Source: an uncultured Selenomonadales bacterium (GTDB taxonomy: Bacteria > Bacillota > Negativicutes > Selenomonadales > Selenomonadaceae). Taken from it: a DNA stretch of 33,674 nt. The notes under the pieces are model-generated. The model saw only the letters and a list, made by a program, of their open reading frames with translations. It did no database searches and had not been told where the DNA came from. The stretch's first letter is position 1; the number at the start of each line of letters is the position of its first letter. The stretch spans positions 1 through 33,674 of the forward strand of contig CALFJC010000140.1 in the NCBI GenBank assembly GCA_937877655.1, read 5' to 3'. Below are positions 32,288 through 33,674 of the stretch, piece by piece. The position numbers were made by a program, and so were the translations under genes.

Positions 32288-33517
32288 TCACTCCTTAATA
32301 AATTCAAAAGTCACAGGGAATTGATGCTTACGCCCGGCGTCGCGACACCAGCGATTGTACATGCGAGAAATTTTTTTCTTGTCCTGCTTGGAATAATCGC
32401 CGACGATTTGAACATGCGCTTCGACGGGAAATTTTTTCATTGTATCGAGTTCGCCGAGCCGCTCCTCCATGCAATTTTGCGTTGACAGCGGAAAACTTTT
32501 GCCGTGAAAAATTTTAAAAACTTCGCGCAGATTTCCGGTCTTGGAATTGTATTCGCAACTCATGGACAAATTGCCTTCGCCCGACATGTACATTCGCCCA
32601 AAACCGTTTTTGTCAATGCCGCTCAACAGAGAAGTTTTGTCGCCATTGTCGTTGACGATAAAAATTTTCGCCTGCTGAATTTCGGCGAGCCAATTTTTGG
32701 CGGGAGAAACATAAGAATCAAAATCAACTTCGATACTCTCGCCGCCTTGCGTGTAAGGAAATTGCGCCGCTTCTCTGTTGGCGTCGCCGATTCTCAACGC
32801 CGCGATAACCGCCGCACTTCGCGCCAATTCCTCACGATTGAAATTGTAAATCTCGACGAGTTGCTTGGAATTTTTTTCGGAAGGTTTTTGATAAGTTTCG
32901 CCCGTCGTCCAAGCCGATTTGTCAAAGTAAATCTGCGCGGCGGGATATTTTTCATTGTAAAGAGCAACGGCGGCATCAATGCGATTGAAACAATCTGTCC
33001 ATTGCTCGTGGCTTGTCAAATTGCGAACGCCCGAACAACTTTTACTGTGCCCCATGCAGTCAAGCGCAATTTTATCGACGTTGACGCCCAAAGCCGCCAG
33101 AGCCTCGCGGTTTTCCAAAACATGAATCGCCGAATTCAACGAATGATCTTTTCGGAGCGCGTTGCCGTCGGTATAAGTTTTGAAAATGCCGCCGTCCATG
33201 CCGGTATCATGCATAATCGCCGCGACTTGCAATTCCAATCTGTCAATCGAAGAGTAAAAAGGATTGCCCAAATCTGCGCACTCGACGGCGTCCGCCGCCT
33301 CCTGCGATTTTACGGCGACAAGTGCCGCGTGATGTGTTCCGTGATCGCTGTAAGTTCTCAGCTCCGCAAATTCAAAGGCGCGCTCCTTTGCTTTGGCGTA
33401 ATACTTCGCCGAAATATTTTTTGCCGCTTCGGTTGCCGAGTCAATATCCGCCGCCGAAACAATCTGCGCGAATAAAAACAGCCATACGAACAGCAACGCG
33501 CTTAAAATTTTTTTCAT
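32288..33517 (-). CDS. Secreted HD-domain phosphohydrolase-like protein
   Basis: A 409-residue protein with a signal peptide (MKKILSALLFVWLFLFAQIV, cut near SA-A, residue 22). HD-domain metal ligands appear as SDHGTHHAALV (His near 62-63), AAIMHDTGMDG (His103-Asp104), and KDHSLNSAIHVL (His125). Such domains hydrolyse phosphate esters or nucleotides, but they are normally cytoplasmic, so export is unusual. The last 150 residues have a separate beta-rich segment (GRMYMSGEGNLSMSCEYN). It is flanked by two copies of the acetyltransferase gene, overlapping the upstream one by ATGA and leaving 4 bp before the downstream one. Substrate unknown. Confidence 0.83.
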   Translation of the reverse strand: MKKILSALLFVWLFLFAQIVSAADIDSATEAAKNISAKYYAKAKERAFEFAELRTYSDHGTHHAALVAVKSQEAADAVECADLGNPFYSSIDRLELQVAAIMHDTGMDGGIFKTYTDGNALRKDHSLNSAIHVLENREALAALGVNVDKIALDCMGHSKSCSGVRNLTSHEQWTDCFNRIDAAVALYNEKYPAAQIYFDKSAWTTGETYQKPSEKNSKQLVEIYNFNREELARSAAVIAALRIGDANREAAQFPYTQGGESIEVDFDSYVSPAKNWLAEIQQAKIFIVNDNGDKTSLLSGIDKNGFGRMYMSGEGNLSMSCEYNSKTGNLREVFKIFHGKSFPLSTQNCMEERLGELDTMKKFPVEAHVQIVGDYSKQDKKKISRMYNRWCRDAGRKHQFPVTFEFIKE

Positions 33518-33674
33518 GAATTTAACTCCTTGTCATGCAGAGAAATAAATTTCTCCACGTCGTTAAAATACTTAAAGTTTTCGTTGAGCTTGTCAAGATT
33601 CCAATCCCACCACTTAATCCTTAAAAACGCCTCGATAATTTCGGGCGAAAAACGATATTTGATAACCTGCGCGG
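33514..33674 (-). CDS. Partial acetyltransferase paralogue, 3' end only
   Basis: The last 52 codons of a gene running off the right edge: AQVIKYRFSPEIIEAFLRI, KWWDWNLDKLNENFKYFND, VEKFISLHDKELNS. Nearly the same as the C-terminus of 31345-32283, including FISL-DK. Its stop overlaps the start of the HD-domain gene. It is therefore a tandem paralogue separated only by the HD gene. Confidence 0.9.
   Translation of the reverse strand, partial: AQVIKYRFSPEIIEAFLRIKWWDWNLDKLNENFKYFNDVEKFISLHDKELNS

Noticed and set aside
32504..33475. 323-codon plus-strand open frame
   Set aside because: Antisense to the secreted HD gene, whose signal peptide, ribosome site and motifs are clear.
1..33674. tRNA, rRNA, CRISPR array or phage attachment site
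   Set aside because: I looked for cloverleaf-like and conserved rRNA segments, regular direct repeats with spacers and flanking duplicates of the phage region, and saw none I could support.

Overview
The window reads as low-to-mid GC Bacillota chromosome. Shine-Dalgarno boxes are strong (GGAGG), and intergenic DNA is AT-rich with many AAAATTTT stretches. A livF-like ATPase gene and a CBS-ACT gene share one operon, and small proteins carry an ELDNVAGG leader. I lean towards Negativicutes (Selenomonadales-like), but that is inference. Every gene I can support is on the minus strand, so transcription runs from high to low coordinates. The only plus-strand unit I propose is a short RNA near 20.4 kb.

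Region 1 (about 1-7450) is phage-derived and is the most unusual part. It is a head-to-tail series of six modules. Each carries the C-terminal tip of a phage MuF/SPP1-gp7-type minor head protein (key blocks DRRTCARCGNKDGE, LHPRCRC, RISEGRKRIPAE, YKEWR). Each tip is followed by a different C-terminal domain, four of them with a clear HExxH zincin-like motif, and then by one or two different small ORFs. Five modules are preceded by a recognisable remnant of an upstream phage gene or small ORF; at four of these junctions it is the first part of a DNA methyltransferase or terminase large-subunit gene, cut off and joined directly to the MuF tip. One methyltransferase is complete. No full terminase, portal or MuF gene is present. 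This looks like an orphan-cassette array for a polymorphic phage protein, partly decayed.

Region 2 (7515-18366) holds chromosomal operons. A promoter at 10973-11001 drives cobD-like, GT8 glycosyltransferase and CDF metal transporter genes, which overlap by 4 bp each. alaS has its own promoter. A decayed IS605-type tnpB element sits beside that promoter. A third operon is HAD phosphatase, an asparagine-synthetase-like gene split by a frameshift, and a VOC/glyoxalase gene. The GT8 gene has a 10-G/C tract and the split gene a 9-G/C tract, both candidates for phase variation.

Region 3 (18338-22640) has two secreted HAD-phosphatase paralogues plus the 3' scrap of a third, a double-glycine-leader peptide gene, a solute-binding lipoprotein and a candidate small RNA.

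Region 4 (22641-33674) is one tightly packed operon. In transcription order it has an acetyltransferase (partial), a secreted HD-domain protein, an acetyltransferase paralogue, livF, an alpha/beta hydrolase, a 1773-residue STAND-like P-loop ATPase, a 340-residue partner with an Rx4H HEPN-like motif, and a CBS-ACT protein followed by a terminator. The ATPase and its partner are a candidate conflict or defence pair set inside what looks like a housekeeping operon.
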